Shown here: one piece after another, positions 11,150-23,450 of the stretch
Numbering within the stretch: the first letter of the stretch is position 1
How the letters are laid out: each line of letters opens with the position of its first letter
Assembly (NCBI GenBank): GCA_004154925.1
Contig: QJNS01000030.1
Location: 124,001-188,000, forward strand
DNA: 64,000 nt
From: Monosporascus cannonballus
Lineage: Eukaryota > Ascomycota > Sordariomycetes > Xylariales
Reading direction: 5' to 3'
The notes under the pieces: generated by a model
The model's input: only the letters and a program-made list of their open reading frames with translations
Told to the model about the DNA's origin: nothing
Database searches by the model: none
Position numbers and translations under genes: made by a program

Positions 11150-14100
11150 TTCGTAATACTTCAAGAGATTCGGGTTAATCGTTACCCTGATATTTTAGCG
11201 GTTTTAAGAGTTCGGTAAAAATATAAATTAATATTTTTTTATATATTAATGTTTTACCAGTAATCGCAATAAATTTCTCCTTTTGTCCGATTAATTAGTT
11301 TCGTATATATTATTATTCTTTATAATTATATAATTTTCGAATCGTTTATTCGGTATTTGAACTTTAATATTTATTTTAATAAATTCTATAGTTTTAAATT
11401 GCCAGTTTTCCGGTAACTTAATATTTATTTTTTTAACGTTTCGTTCGTAATATTATATAACCGATCATATTCGTTAGGTAATAGTTTTGTTTAATTATCC
11501 TTTTGTAGGTTAGCCGGCTTTTAATATCCTTTTTCATTTTTAACAAATTGCTTTAATTTTTTAACAGAGAAAATTCCCCATAATAGTATTTTATTAATTT
11601 TCCTTAAACGTAAAATACTTTAATTAATTAAATTATTAATTAGATACGGTTTTATCTATTAATATTTTAGCTTTATTTCTTTAAATATAGGAATATATCG
11701 TAATATATTATAAAGTAATATTAAGTTATTAATTTTTAAAGGCCGAATTCTTAATTTAGTTTTACTTTTTTAATTAGTAAAGTAAGTATTTTTACGGCGT
11801 TTCGTAATAATTACTTTAATTACTTTAATTACGTTATTGGCTTTGCGTTTTAATAACTTAATTCGTTATATAAATATTTTTTCTTTTAATATATTAAAAT
11901 CTTATATTATGATTTTCCATATCGGTATTATAATTTCGATCGGCAAAAGCGCCCTTTAGCCGTATAATAACTTATAAAAGTTAAAACCCGAAGTTTTTAT
12001 CATAATATTATCCGCAAATATTATTTTAAGCCAAAATTTCACTTATTTTTTATCCGTATTATCCATCGTTTTTATTAATCCTTTAACGATCGAGATATGC
12101 CTTTTTTCGATTAATCTTTATTATTAAATAACGTATACAATGTCAACTATTCGCTTAATCCTAAGCGTTTTGCAAATTTCGATAATTTCTCTTTTATTTT
12201 TAAAATTTTTATCGATTTTAATTTTAACCGGAATTCCGTATCGGTAAAAAATGTATTTGTCTAGGAATTTTTTGATTGCCGTAAAAATAACTATACGTAA
12301 AGCTGTAGTTTCGAAATATCCGGATAATTCGCATCGGGGTTTAATAATTGCTTTATACCCGTTATCTTTTGGCATAAATTAAACGTTAATAATCCAGATA
12401 ACTGCAATATCCAAAAGATCTAAAAAGCTATAGCTTTTTTCGAAACATCGATCAACAACTTTCTGGCATAAAACGCAGGTAAGAATTATCTCCCGTACAT
12501 ATTTATATATATTACGCCAATAATATAAAGCAGCTATACGTTAATATATCGTATTCCATTTTTTATAACCGCAGTTTTCGTAACATCATTTGATTATTAT
12601 TAAACGTTTTTATTTGCTATCGACAATTTTACGATTGCTATATTATTTTTTTATTTTGCGCCATAAAATACCGTTCTGGATAAAATATTTTAAGGCTTCG
12701 GTCTTAAAAAGTATTCGCTTTTTTATCGTTACATCCAATAATCGATTAAGGAACTTTAATATCCTCAAAAATCTTACATATTTTTGCAACGGTTCAAACC
12801 AAATCCCAATTAAAAATCCTTTTTTTTTCTTAAGTTATTCCGGTTATAAAATTTAACTGAATAACGTTTAGCTGAATATTAATAAAATTATCGATTTTTT
12901 TCCTTATTAATTATTTAGTTCGTTAAAAAACCCGGTTTATTTTTTCAATATTTTATTAACGGCCTTTTTTTTGCCAGGGATATATTTAATCTCAAAATCG
13001 AAAAACATAACTTACGCAATTTAACGAATTAATAAAATACCGGATAACAAACTTATAAAATCGTTAATTTATATAACCAGTATCTTAATGTTAATTTTTA
13101 ACGTAAACAGAATTCCATAAATATAGTTCTAAAATTGCCTTAAAATTTTAAATATAACTTAATATTTTAATTTGGTAATATCGTAATTTAATTCGGCTTT
13201 TTTTCAAGTACCACTTTTATAACGCGTCGGGTATTTTATATTATTAATTATCTAATTTAACGTTTTTCCGAAACCTCGTCCGTATAAATTTATTTTTACA
13301 ATAGCTTTTTTATTCCGGGTTTATAATTAATAATAATTAAGGTTAAAGCCGTTATAAACTTTTTCTTAAACGTTTCTATAACATATTCTTAATTAGGGCC
13401 CTAGATAAAAAGCTTATTTTTACGAAGTAAATAAGTAAAAAATTCCGCCTTAATAACATAATGTACGATAAATATCCGATAATAAACGGTAATCCTTAAA
13501 AAGGCTTTAACCTCCGATACGTTTTTGCAAAAACAAATTTCCAGAATTTTTACCATTTTAACTATATTAAGTCGATAATTATTCGCACCGCAAAAAAATC
13601 CGACTATAACCGCAAATTCGTAATTCTATTAGGATTTTTGCATATTAATCATAATTTCGGCAAATTCGTAATTAACAAAAGTTTTGTTTATATTAACAAT
13701 ATATCTAAAAACGAACCGACGAATTCCGGGAAAAATCTTAGCATTATCGTATCGCGTCCTTAATCCCTTAATACTAACGTTATTTACGAATAACCGCGTA
13801 ATTTTAGGTATTAAATTATAAAGGATTTTCCCGATTACGCGATAAAAATAAATTACAAAATTAATAAATCTTATGGGTATCATAATATATCGGAATAATT
13901 TTAACGGTATTACGAACATTATTGTATTTCTGTTAGCAAGAATTAAAATAACCTAATTATACCTAAAGAAAAAATCCATAAAGGAAACTAAAAAACATAT
14001 GGCGAAATTTACGGAAAATTCGTCGCAGTTTTCCGGCATAAATATATTTCGCAAGTTAACGGCGTTCAGTTTTGTTACAGAATTAATTAGTTGCAAACCG

Positions 14101-15300
14101 CTATCTTTTTTTTATAAGGAATTAGGTATTCCGATACGTAATATGCAATTATTCGAATATTTTTTTTCGATATATATTTTCAATACGTTACTTAACTTAT
14201 CCCTTATATTAGCTAGTATTATAATACCTTTAATTTGGCATACTTTATAAAGAATAATTTTAATTTCGTAAAAAGGTACGATAGTCTTTTTCATTTAACT
14301 ATATTTTTGTTAATTTTATCCTAAGGCAATTTGTTTCCGGAATAAAACTTTTTTGAAAAGGGTTTTTTTTATATAGGTAAACCTGTTACTAATCTGATTA
14401 AGTAAAAGTTTAATTCTTTTTTCGGTTAATCGAATCTCGCGGAATATCGAAATACACCTAGGAAATAATACCGTTAATGATATATTAGGTTTATTTAGGA
14501 CACCTTTTTATTTCTTAATCGTTTGCATAACTTTTTCGAATATTTTAGCTTTTTAATTTGGGTCCCTAAGTGGTATCGATTTATCGGGTGGTATATTATC
14601 GAGAAAAACCATTTTTCTTTACTTGAGCTTATATATAATATTAATATAAATTATTTTTCCTTTTTCTCCATAATATTATCGTACATTTTTTCCCATAGAA
14701 TTCCATATAGCGCATATGCTAATTTTTCGTTATTAAATTATTTTAAAATTTTATCCCCAAGATTTAACTTATCCTTTGTAACCTTCTGGATCGTTTTATA
14801 ATCTTAATTAGGGGACGTTTTTTTAATCGAGAATATATAAAGACTTATAACGAGTTTATCTGTTTTTTCGTTATTAGGCCTATTTGCGTTAATAAAACGG
14901 CTTATAGATTTACCGGCCATATTTTTTCAAGTTAATTATCCGCGCGGATATTACGGTTAATTTGTCCTATTAGTATGAAAGGAATAATGATTTTCGTCGG
15001 ACCGAATTTTAAAATTCTTTTTATTATTTTTGGATTTATGTTTAATATTATTTTCGATTTCCCCATAAAATTAAGTCCTAATATTAACGGCTATATTATG
15101 CGGCGGTCGTCGACAACAAAAAAGATAATAATAAATAATCGACTAGCTAACCAGATCGAAACCTTGATTACGTTTTCGAATTTAATCCTTTTTTAGGAAT
15201 TAAATCCCATAAAAAAACCGGTATTTATCGCATTACTAACTTATATTTCTTAACGTACGACAGGACTATAACACTTAATTCGGTTCCGGTATCGATAATA
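11150..15300 (-). pseudogene. C pol relic: protease, RT, RNase H, integrase
   Basis: All motifs are on the minus strand. Protease: IIDTGTELSVI with the catalytic D-T-G at 15293-15285, then PLILGLNFMGKSKI near 15070 (the ILG motif). RT: the open stretch 13919-13629 holds IPIRFINFVIYFYRV and LFVNNVSIKGLRTRYD; the catalytic pair is NN at 13784-13779 where active enzymes have DD, a G-to-A change in both codons. Integrase: 12375-12124 has GYKAIIKPRCELSGY and FYRYGIPVKIKIDKNFKNK, with the region that is GG-S/P-EN in active relatives altered. Further integrase C-terminal sequence (KTSGFNFYKLLYG) follows to about 11300. Confidence 0.85.
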
Positions 15301-18300
15301 TTATTAATCAAATTTCTTGTTTTTCCAAAATTAATTTTAACAGTAAAACGGAATAATTAAATAATGTATTCGGTCGGATTATACTGCTGTATAGACAAAA
15401 TATTGGCTTCGTTTTATTTTTTCGGCTAATATTTAATATTTATAATTAAAATCTTAAACGTTTATTACGGTTTAATAAATATAAAGCTACGGATTTCTGC
15501 TTTTATTATTTTAATCATTTTTTTATTTTGGCGATTTAATATTTCCAGGGTTTTTGCGGCCATAAAAGTTTTAAAAGCCTTATTAAAATTCGGACAAATC
15601 TTAATTAATTTTAACCAGATAATTTCGAATTTTTCTTTCGTATTTTCGTAAATTTTGATTTCCTAATATTTTACTAATTATTTGTTAATTAATATATCGT
15701 AATTAAATGTATAATCCGTTTATACTTTTATTTCCGTATTTAGAAATAAAGGTCCGTTTTACATAAGTTTATTATTATCGACCTTATTTCTTTTTATAGA
15801 TTCGCCGGTATTTTTCTTCTCCTTATTAATTTGCTTAGTTAATATAATACTGGTAAATACTGGAGGTTAATTATATATATCGACTTTTAACGCGCGGATT
15901 TCTTCAAAATGCTAAATATCTTTGCTTTTAATAAAGTCGTTCCAAAGCCAGTTAACCAAAAGCGTTTTTTTAAAAATGGCTTACCGTTCTTTATAACAAA
16001 ATAAAACGTATTAATTTTAATAATACGGTTTTAATTAACAACGGATTCCGGTTGGTTAAATTCTAAGATTATCGTAAGATAAGGTACGTCCGGGGTATTA
16101 AGACGTGTGGAATCCTGGTTAGCATTAGGTCTGGATTTTCCTGGTTTTTCAAAAATCTTCTGTCGGTAATCGTAATATTTTATTTTGTCCTTAAAATGAT
16201 TAGGGAAATTAGGCGAATTATATATCTATTTTGAAATCTTTTTCCAAATAAGAATTTTTTATCGACTACTTAATTTTAAAATATCGTCGGGAATGATATT
16301 ATACCTAAATTAAATCGATTAACTTTATACTCGAAAAAAATCGTATATTAGTTATTATCGAACGAAAATAAACCGGTTTTTTCCATATTCGAAAACAGCC
16401 TGTACGTATATATTACGTATCCTTATTTACCGCAAAATCAACAGGCTTCTTTTTCAAAATTGCCAAATTGCCCTCTGCGGTCTCGGTAACCACCTTAATA
16501 ATTATTTTATTTATAATAAAATTTTATTCTGCTATAACCGTCGGGCTAAAAACTTATTATATTAATCGATAAATCCGCATTATTATATTATACCCAGAGC
16601 GGTTTTTGGCCTAAAGGTACGAAATATTACGATAACCGGATAATTTTACGATTTCTTATTTTTTTCTTAAAACCGTTAAAGTTTTATATTTATTCTATTT
16701 AAATCATTTTCAACTTTTGCAAAGCATTAATAATCTCCGATACCTGATTACGTTTTGCCGATAAAAAAGGTTTAGGTCCAAAACTACTTTATCGGATAAA
16801 CCTAAGGTTTTATTATCGTACTTCCTTTATTTGACTAAAGTCAAAACGAACCGCATTTAATAATTGCTTTCGCCCTTTATATTTAATTAACCTAGCCTTA
16901 TTAAAAGCCTAATTTCTAATTAATATTGCGGTAATATTATAAGGTATTATATATAAATCCTTATATTTTATAAATAAGTAATTAAAAACCTTTTCGAAAT
17001 AGCTAGTTAAAAATCCTTTTAAAGAACTTTCGGTATATTTGTCCTTATTCGCAGTTTTGTCTTTAAACTTAATTTTTTTAATAATATCGCGAACTTTAAC
17101 AATATGTTTTAAATAGTACTTATAAATCTGATTAAGTGTATTGTGTTAAACTTACTTTATTAATACCGTTAATCGATCCTTAACAATCCGTATTTATTTT
17201 GGATTTTATAACTTAAAAGTTTTTAAAATACTTTTAACCGTTTTATCCTAAATAACGATACCTTTAAAAATAATTTTAATTCGAGTTTTCATAAAAAAGC
17301 TATTTATTTAATAAAGAAATTTATTAACTATTTCCGCCTTTGTAAGCTAGTATTTCCGATACAGCCTGCCGACTTCTTTAAGCCAGTTAATAGCCGTAAT
17401 ACCAGAAAAACGGAGGTTTGGAAAAACGGATGTATCCGGTAATACCATAAGAAAAGTAAGCTTATTTATAATATTTATCGGGAATCCGTATTTATATTAA
17501 TTAGGGGATTTTAAAAGTATATTTTTAAAAATGGATATTGCAAGTTTAGTAAAAATCTATAACGAAATCCAAATAGGTTGAATTTATCGTTTTTTAGGTA
17601 TTTTGATAATAATTTCCGGTATTTCCAATACCCGTTCTCTAGTTATTTTTATGGCCGGCTTTAGGAAACCAATAGGATTACTTAAAGGTAATTCGTTATT
17701 GACTTTGCTTTCGTATTTAGATTTAAATAATCAATAACAATTAATGATATTTGACGTTAAACTTTGATCTTTTTGGATATTAGAGAATTCCGGAGCAGGC
17801 AATAACCTTTGTTATACCGTGATCTTTAATAATTTCGATAGACTTTTAGCAAATCGGTTAAATCCTAACGAAATTTGTTAATCGGAAAAAGATAGCTCAG
17901 GGTCAACATAATTTGATAGTTCAGAGTTATTTTTTGCATAAATGGATATAACAGAATTTAAGGCGTTTGGTACTTTCGTCTATATTTTCTGAATTTTTCG
18001 CAGTTGCTATAAAGATATCGTTCTTTTTTTTTTTTTACCCAAGTAAACCTGTTTTTTTAATTAGTATGTTGCTAGTAGTAAATATCGAACTAAGTTGTTT
18101 TCAATTTTATGATTAATATTTCCATAGTTAATTTTACTGTCAAAATAATTCTGTTAATTAATATTAACGAATCCCAAAGGATGTTTCCAAGTAAAGCCCA
18201 TAGGGAATGCTGGCCTATTAAGGAGAAAATGTTCTAAAATATATTATTTAATAAGTCGGTACCATTTTTCTAATTATATTAAGGAATACTAATTCTTTTC

Positions 18301-18963
18301 GATTCTTTTTTTTCGTAAACGAAATCACAAGTTTTATAGCCTTATTTGTTTTTTTTTTGCTTACGTTAATAGTCCAATCTATATCGTTAACCATAATGGC
18401 GTTATTTTAGCGCTAATTAAACCAAAATCTGCGTAAATACGTCGCCAGCAACGTATTTTCGTTTCCAAATCTGAATAGGTTAATTTTTAGTAATTAATTT
18501 ATTCTTAATTTTAATTAATTTTATATCTGCTATCCTATCTCCAAATATCCGAATTTTATTTTATTAAGTAAAGATTTCCAAAAAAATGCGTTACATTCTA
18601 AATTATGCCGTCGGTCTGGAATATAAGTATTCAGTCTATATCTTTAGATCTGTACATCTTTAGGCATATGATCCTCTGAAATCGGTTTGCTAAAAATCTG
18701 GCTCCGGATAAAGTTCCGTAAAACCTTAATTCCAAAATGTCCCCCTTTAATTAATGGTATTTTGAAGTTATTTCGTCATTATCGGTTATTCGTAATATCG
18801 TTATTTTATAAAGCGCAATATACGTTCTTACATATCCATAGCCGCAATTGTAATTACCCGCGTCTTTAATCAAGACCTTTTTTCTTTCTAATTATTAATC
18901 GGAAATATCGAAAGTTGTCTCGGCAACTAACTAAAGCCAGTTTCCTTTCCTTAACAGCCAAAT
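15300..18963 (-). pseudogene. C gag region, degraded
   Basis: This 3.6-kb minus-strand region lies between the C 5' LTR and protease and by position holds gag. Near 16466-16428 the minus strand reads AILKKKPVDFAV, a segment that resembles a conserved stretch I associate with fungal gypsy polyproteins from general memory. I could not place a zinc knuckle. It is longer than most gag genes. Stops are frequent. Confidence 0.45.
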
Positions 18964-19247
18964 AAATTGGGGTAAGGAGAATTTGTTTTCATCAATGCGG
19001 ATAACTATTTTATGTCACGGTACGAAATGGGACTGTCAAAAATGAAAAATTAAGTTTGATTATATTAATGGTGTTAAACCTTAATAATTAAAAAAATAAC
19101 GGAAAATATGCTAAATAGTGATAGTGCCGGTAACGCCTTGAGGGTTGAACCTATGGCGAAAAAAAAGAGCTTCTTAATATACATGCGAAACTCGGGCTTT
19201 CTGATCAGCCGAGTCTGATCATGGGTGTAACACCCCGCCCCACTTCA
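18964..19247 (-). repeat. 5' LTR of element C
   Basis: This is the mate of 7626-7911. It ends CCCCGCCCCACTTCA on the plus strand (TGAAGTGGGG at its start on the coding strand), followed directly by the TTACT duplication. Confidence 0.88.
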
Positions 19248-19252
19248 TTACT
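19248..19252. repeat. TSD of element C, right copy (TTACT)
   Basis: This matches 7621-7625. Confidence 0.7.
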
Positions 19253-19470
19253 GAGTTGGATTATTTTTTTCTTATTTTTCTCAAGCTGATAATTTATGCG
19301 CTGCTTTATAACTGTTATCGAACTTATTAAAATTTCCGTTATAGCGCTAAATACCTTCTGTAATTCTGGGTTAATAAGGGCCCCTTATTAAGCCCCGTAA
19401 AAAACGTTCGAAAATCCTAATATTTAATGTCGAACGTCTTTTATTTTACTAAATAATAAGCTAGAAAATA

Positions 19471-19658
19471 TGTAAAAAGTTTCACCTAAGCAGTTTGCAA
19501 TTAATTGCCAATAAAAATTTATTTTCTAGCTAAAAAAAGAAGAAAAGGAAAATAAAAATATAATTATATATGTTCGTATATAAGGCGCTGCGCTAATGCT
19601 ACTTAGTACCGGCGTTTATCCGGTGCTCCATAATGGAGCTCCATACAGCCCCAGCACA
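19471..19658 (-). repeat. 5' LTR of element D
   Basis: This 188-bp LTR is the mate of 1165-1352. On the coding strand it starts TGTGCTGGGG and ends TTTTTACA. The stretch 19253-19470 to its left is the D leader between this LTR and the insertion of C. The segment around GTATATAAGGCGCTGCGC is nearly identical in both D LTRs despite heavy mutation elsewhere. Confidence 0.9.
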
Positions 19659-19663
19659 ATTAG
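19659..19663. repeat. TSD of element D, right copy (ATTAG)
   Basis: This matches 1160-1164. Confidence 0.85.
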
Positions 19664-19715
19664 TAAGCAGCCCGAATAGCCCATTTACCAGGTCCTTAAT
19701 TACCCGGATATCAAA

Positions 19716-21640
19716 ATGGAACCTAAGGAAAAAAAGAAAAAACCTCGCCTTTTTTGCGAAAAAGTTTTTCGACCTTTAAATACCATAAACGAACGCATTA
19801 TTCAGCTAAAAAATGATAGTAATAATTTTATGACGTCTCTTTAAGCCGTTTATAAAAAGCTTAAGGAGAAAAAAAGCTTTTGAAACTGAAAAACCTTTTC
19901 AAATAAACCAAGTTATTTAGCTGAACTTTATTAAAAAACTAGGAAAGATTTTTAAACCTTTTATACCAAAATCTTTTAACAGAATCTTAACCAACTTATA
20001 ATTATTCTTTACTTAATGCTATATATATTTCGAGTATTTTCTTATTCGACATATTACGCTTATTATATAAATCGAATTCGTAATTAAACGACTTATTAGA
20101 AATACGATTATTTAGTTTAAACCTATTATAAGAAAATACGTTACCTTGTTGATTAAAAAACGAAATTTGAAAGTAATACAAATTTATAATAATTAGGAAT
20201 AATTTAGGCAAATATTAACCAAAGTTATTAAAATAATAAATAAAAATATAAAAGCCGAAATATAAATCAAGTAAGTACGATAAAAAATCAATATGTAATT
20301 ACGGCAATACGTTAATTTAATTAACAGCAAAGTTAAATTAAGGACAAAAAGTATTAATAACTAAATTTTTCGACTACTTTAAAAACAATATAAAAAACGT
20401 TTTTTTAGCTTAATCGGTCTAATTATTGATCGGATTATATCGTTATGGTAATTAAAATTAACGATCGATAATACGCCTGCTATACTAAAAGCACCAGAAG
20501 ACAAAATAATAATAAACCTCGGTATACGGTTAATATTAACGTTTTTTGACGTAATAATATTTCTTACGGCACAGAACTAGAACTTATGGAACTAGGAATT
20601 AGTTATAAAAAGGATTAAAGCCAGATTCAATGCTACAATTATAACAAAATGGGACATAAAGCATCGTAATGCAAGGCACCTAAAAAATCCCGTCAAAATA
20701 ACTCAAAACCAGCACCTAAAGGACAACTCAAAAAAGCAAGAAAAATAAAAGTAAATATATTACCATAATTCAACCTAAATATATTCCAGGTCCCCCATAA
20801 CGAAAAATACAACAAAAAATGCAAAAAACCAAAAAACTAACGTAACAAATATCGCGAATATAATAAAAAGCATTATAAAGATAATTACGCAAATACCAGG
20901 ATTAAACAGAAAAAATCTGTCCCAAAACCTTTGATCGATACGGCAAAATGTACGCTATACATTGTCGACGACGAAAATGCCCCGATCACGAAAAATGGAA
21001 ACAGCATATTTACGGACGGATTATCCGTATATATTATAAAGGATTCGATTTTCTAAACAGAACCAGAAAAAAACAAAAACGATAAATAATGGTATTCATA
21101 TTTTCGATTTATAGCCCCAGAAATATTTAATAAATGACCGAAACAAAAAACTGGCCCCAAAAAAAGCAATATCCGTAAGAAAACCCTTTTTGCTATTTCC
21201 ATTAATATAACTACTAAACCGAAAAGGAATTAATCCAGCGCACAATAAAAAAATACTGCTGAAAGGTTATTACCGATTTCAATTTTTAATTAACATTTAT
21301 TAAGGAAAAAATACGTTAATGTATAAGAGCTTTTTGGAACGGCAGTTAAAATAACGCATAATAAGATGTAATCGCAAATACCAAAAAAATTATTTATTTA
21401 ATAAGAAAACAAACTAAAAGAAAATCAAAAATAACTGTTACGATTCGAACGAATAATACGCCGGTAATAACGATAAATATAGTAACTTAACGCGCTAAAT
21501 AAAGAAATATAGATAATGTTCGACAAATTTAAACAAATATTAAAAAAAGTTACTTTTAAAAAAGCCGCAAAATGACGAAATCCAGAAAAATTAAAAGAAA
21601 TTCCCAAGAAAGACTATAAACATAACGATTAAAGCCGTTA
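19716..21640 (+). pseudogene. E gag relic with zinc knuckle
   Basis: The frame starts at ATG 19716 (MEPKEKKKKPRLFCEKVFRP), just after the leader. It is broken by TAA/TAG at Gln or Trp codons. A retroviral-type zinc knuckle CX2CX4HX4C lies at 20631-20672: first Cys TGC, second Cys now TAT, His CAT, last Cys TGC, with a stop before it. A second Cys/His-rich stretch at about 20945-21040 (HCRRRKCPDHEKW) precedes protease. J has a matching frame at 47970-49800. Gag would form the particle and bind element RNA. Confidence 0.82.
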
Positions 21641-21649
21641 ATAATTTTA

Positions 21650-21941
21650 TTACTTTAAATATACGAATGAAAACGTACTGATATACCGCAATAATAGATT
21701 ACGGAGCTTTAAACGGGAATTATATTATACTGGATATAATTAATAAGTTTAAACTGTTATGAAAATATAAATTAAAACTTTATATAGCGACAATTACTAA
21801 AGGTTAGGAATTCGCTTACGATAACAGTAAAATCATACGTGAAATTAATTGTTGCGAGATTTTTATTTATTAATTATACCAAATAATTGATTTCGATATC
21901 GTTCAATTTAGGAATTACGATATAATCTTAGGATTATTATG
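21650..21941 (+). pseudogene. E protease (retropepsin) relic
   Basis: The plus strand encodes AIIDYGALNGNYII, matching the D-S/T-G active-site region. Asp is GAT at 21697-21699 and the next codon is TAC where Ser is expected in the family. It ends FRNYDIILGL, the second conserved protease motif. The frame is cut just after this by the solo LTR at 21947. J shows the same region unbroken at 49870-50110. Confidence 0.85.
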
Positions 21942-21946
21942 GATAC
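21942..21946. repeat. TSD of solo LTR, left copy (GATAC)
   Basis: GATAC directly precedes TGTAAGGGG and recurs at 22112-22116 after CGTGACA. Confidence 0.9.
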
Positions 21947-22111
21947 TGTAAGGGGCTGCATACGCAGTAACTAAGGGTATGGGCCACAACAGGTCTATTG
22001 AGAAATCTAGGGAACAGCTAAGAAGATGCGTGGGAGCAGCTAGCTATATATACGGGAGCCACGGGATTAGCGTTACGCTAATCCCTCCACTAGGGCCCTT
22101 GGCCCGTGACA
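21947..22111. repeat. Young solo LTR, almost free of RIP
   Basis: This 165-bp unit starts TGTAAGGGGC, ends CCCGTGACA and is flanked by GATAC on both sides. It contains a TATATATA run and an inverted repeat with 11-bp arms at 22063-22085 (GGGATTAGCGT and its complement around one base). It is far richer in G and C than everything around it, so it inserted after the surrounding copy was mutated, or it escaped RIP as a short single-copy sequence. No other copy is in this window. The parent family is unknown, and orientation cannot be assigned. Confidence 0.9.
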
Positions 22112-22116
22112 GATAC
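22112..22116. repeat. TSD of solo LTR, right copy (GATAC)
   Basis: This matches 21942-21946. Confidence 0.9.
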
Positions 22117-22471
22117 GTTAATACAGACTCTTAATTAATAGAAAACTTAGCCAGGTAAGGTTCGCCTTATATCCCATTAACAAATAAAAAAAATGAAAAA
22201 TAAGATCTTAATATTCGATCGATAATGGCGAGAAATGCAGGCATAAGGATACGACAAAAACCTTACTATCTAAAGGGACAAAACATAAGAAAAAAACGGG
22301 CATCAAAAAAAATACGACGTATTATTACTACTATCAAAACGAAACTAAAATAACTGAATAACAATCCAAATCAACAACAACAACTCCAAAAATCAAAAGA
22401 TTTAACCAATATGCTACCATAGTACCACAGATACAAGCAACTTTTTAGAAAGGAGCTCGATACGAAACTAT
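22117..22471 (+). pseudogene. E pol, protease-RT linker
   Basis: E continues after the solo LTR. The segment aligns with J at about 50140-50480 and contains a Lys-rich linker that leads to RT. It ends at the insertion of F. The sequence on the far side of F (from 34803) continues the same alignment to J. Confidence 0.7.
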
Positions 22472-22476
22472 CAGAA
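22472..22476. repeat. TSD of element F, left copy (CAGAA)
   Basis: CAGAA precedes the left F LTR and recurs at 34798-34802 directly after the right F LTR. Confidence 0.85.
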
Positions 22477-22835
22477 TATGACGGCTAAGGGGTTTAACCA
22501 ACTATTAAACAATAGTCGTACGGGTTTATGTTAGCAGGAGTATCGTAGGAATCTAAGCAATGAATATAATAACGTATCATATCTCGTAATACTAAGGGTG
22601 CCTTAGGTAACGAATTATTATTATAAGCTAAAGCGATTTAAATTATGGAAATAATAAGCGTATATATTTTGAGTTAAATTATTGGTTTACTTTCAATAAG
22701 TTAATAATCCGGCTTATTGGCTTATTACCAATAAGTTAATAATTTATTACGTAATCTGGCAAATTAAGCATTTGTAGTTAATGCATAATAAACCATTTCT
22801 GGACACCGTAACTTATTAGAATATAATACGATCTT
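22477..22835 (-). repeat. 3' LTR of element F
   Basis: This 359-bp LTR starts TATGACGGCTAAGGG on the plus strand (TGTGACG in the better kept copy at 58792) and ends near AATATAATA. On the coding strand the purine-rich GCGAAAAAAGAAGATCG directly precedes it; equivalent tracts adjoin the LTRs of E (38139-38155) and I (from 59171), so this is the polypurine tract. Two 35-bp tandem units lie at 22679-22748. Confidence 0.88.
22679..22748 (+). repeat. Two 35-bp tandem units in the F 3' LTR
   Basis: Units are 22679-22713 and 22714-22748, each of the form TTATTGG-TTA-CAATAAGTTAATAAT. The F 5' LTR has three. Confidence 0.78.
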
Positions 22836-22869
22836 CTTTTTTCGCAAATTTTGCCCTTAAGATTTCCTT

Positions 22870-23450
22870 TTCTTTTCGGTAAGCTTTTTGTATTTATTTA
22901 ATATGTTTTCCGGTATATCTAAATATCGTTCTTATAAATTAAAATAACGACTTGCCCTGGCTAATTTAATTAACTTCGAAGGTTTTAACGCGATACTTGG
23001 TTTTTTTTATTTTACTCGGCAGCTTAATTACCAAATAATGGACGGGGTTTTTCGTTATAAAAAATGTGTTCGTTGAAATCGCTTATGTAACGAAACAAGA
23101 ATCCTTATTCTTATAATTAATCATTATATTATAAAATCAAAAAGGTAAAAAAAAAAAATTAACAGCCGAAAAACTTTTATCCGAAACTTTTACGCGTCTT
23201 TTTCGTATATGCCGTTAACATCAACATTATTAATTCTAAGGTACGAAACTTGTTAATCATATTTTTTAATCCTTAGACGATTTTAATAATTTTGCGTAAT
23301 TAAAATTAAAATCTGTAATTAAGATATAAGTTTTAAATAAAGTAAACGTTATTAATTAAAATGCGATAGATCCAACGTTTTCTTTTTTTAGATCTTATAA
23401 ATTAGGAATATTATTATTTCGGGTAACTCCGTCGTTGCTAGTAAAAAGTT
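22870..23450 (+). pseudogene. Antisense Cys-rich/helical ORF of element F
   Basis: This frame lies on the strand opposite F pol. It begins near YLFNMFSGISKYRS and contains FNAILGFFYF. A Cys cluster follows (RYKKCVR*NRLCNE, with Tyr at positions where Cys is likely ancestral), then a Lys/Arg-rich, helix-prone part with an apparent frame change (TAEKLLSET, GTKLVN, SLDD). It runs into the complement of the chromodomain. Stops are TAA or TGA, which fits mutated Gln and Arg codons. The closest relative in the window is the E copy at 37510-38092. Confidence 0.55.

Larger units (their letters stand above)
7626..19247 (-). mobile_element. Large Ty3/gypsy element C (11.6 kb)
   Basis: C is bounded by LTRs 7626-7911 and 18964-19247 and the TTACT duplication, inserted in D. 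Coding is on the minus strand: gag about 18960-15400, protease 15300-15050, RT 14300-13600, RNase H, integrase 12600-11300. A purine-rich tract (AAAAAAGGAAGC on the minus strand) abuts the left LTR as a polypurine tract should. It is nearly twice the length of the other gypsies here, with a long region (7912-11150) downstream of integrase. It has no chromodomain that I could see. Confidence 0.88.
1165..19658 (-). mobile_element. Ty3/gypsy element D, carrying element C
   Basis: D is bounded by two 188-bp LTRs (1165-1352 and 19471-19658) and an ATTAG duplication. Coding is on the minus strand, as shown by RT motifs and by a purine-rich tract on the minus strand next to 1352. Element C (7626-19247) is inserted near the 5' end of D. 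Without C and its duplication D is about 6867 bp. It is a different family from E/F/H: its LTRs are unrelated to theirs and its RT sequence differs. Confidence 0.92.

Noticed and set aside
13999..14294. Open frames on both strands of 60-83 codons
   Set aside because: They are by-products of the C RT region on the minus strand. The RT motifs are in the neighbouring 13919-13629 frame, and these give no motif.
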